Source: DATESZ01 sp035283845 (GTDB taxonomy: Bacteria; Desulfobacterota; Syntrophia; Syntrophales; JACQWR01). From it: DNA of 5,134 nucleotides. Positions 5,031-5,134 of the stretch are shown here, piece by piece (position 1 is the first letter of the stretch; every line of letters starts with the position of its first letter). Both the position numbers and the translations under genes were made by a program. The stretch covers positions 1 through 5,134 of the forward strand of contig DATESZ010000269.1 of assembly GCA_035283845.1 (NCBI GenBank), read 5' to 3'. Under the pieces are notes generated by a model. It was not told the DNA's origin. It ran no database searches and worked only from the letters and a program-made list of their open reading frames with translations.

Positions 5031-5134
5031 TCCTCCCCCTTGACGGGGGAGGGTTAGGGTGGGGGTGGTAAGTAACCGTATTACCGCATGTTATTTCCCC
5101 CTCCCCTTAATCCCCTCCCGCCAGGGGCTGGGCT
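5031..5134. repeat. Pair of inverted GC-rich palindromic repeat elements (REP/BIME-like)
   Basis: Left unit: a perfect 8-bp hairpin, CCTCCCCC (5032-5039) and GGGGGAGG (5045-5052), with loop TTGAC, then a G-rich tail with GGGTTAGGGTGGGGG. Right unit (about 5094-5134): its reverse complement reads CCCCTGGCGGGAGGGG followed by ATTAAGGGGAGGGGG. It therefore matches the left unit with small changes but points the opposite way, and has its own hairpin, CCCCT (5112-5116) with AGGGG (5123-5127). Between them GGTAA (5067-5071) and TTACC (5081-5085) form another short dyad. Paired head-to-head palindromes after a gene fit a REP/BIME or miniature inverted-repeat element. The left hairpin may also contribute to ending or protecting the rpsF-rpsR transcript. 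The element may continue past the window. Confidence 0.65.

Noticed and set aside
4908..5134. CRISPR array
   Set aside because: The repeats are short, few and irregular, with no even spacers and no cas gene nearby.

Overview
The window looks like chromosomal DNA from an anaerobic, Gram-negative-type bacterium. Desulfobacterota (the former Deltaproteobacteria, perhaps near Syntrophales) is my best guess. It rests on protein style (Rrf2/IscR-like regulator, CxxC-type MnmA, short MOSC protein, zinc-type S18) and on interspersed GC-rich palindromes of a kind common in such genomes. No rRNA or other decisive taxonomic marker is present. All six protein-coding genes are assignable; one is cut by the window edge.

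Left part, minus strand (1-3375): an apparent operon read right to left, rrf2-type regulator, nifS/iscS cysteine desulfurase, mnmA tRNA 2-thiouridylase and nadA quinolinate synthase (3' end outside the window). nifS and mnmA overlap by 4 nt and mnmA and nadA by 14 nt, so translation is probably coupled. The theme is sulfur mobilisation. NifS takes sulfur from cysteine, MnmA puts it on tRNA U34, and NadA needs a [4Fe-4S] cluster built from such sulfur. The regulator carries cysteines suited to sensing Fe-S status.

Divergent control region (3376-3558): a TTGACA box faces each way, and there are two separate imperfect palindromes, one just upstream of rrf2 and one overlapping the -35 box of the rightward gene.

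Right part, plus strand (3559-4899): a stand-alone MOSC-domain protein, then a 114-bp leader and the ribosomal pair rpsF (S6, TTG start, long acidic tail) and rpsR (S18, zinc-ribbon form). The rpsF leader folds into an outer stem that contains the Shine-Dalgarno sequence, a bulge ending in CCG, and an apical hairpin. This is the architecture described for the S6:S18 complex-binding autoregulatory motif.

Right edge (4900-5134): no gene. It holds short direct repeats and a pair of inverted GC-rich palindromic elements, and no rplI start is seen where many genomes carry it.

The genes belong to known families. The points most worth a second look are the S6:S18 leader, the addition of nadA to an rrf2-nifS-mnmA operon, and a predicted sulfur-carrier (MOSC) gene divergent from that operon with operator-like palindromes between them.
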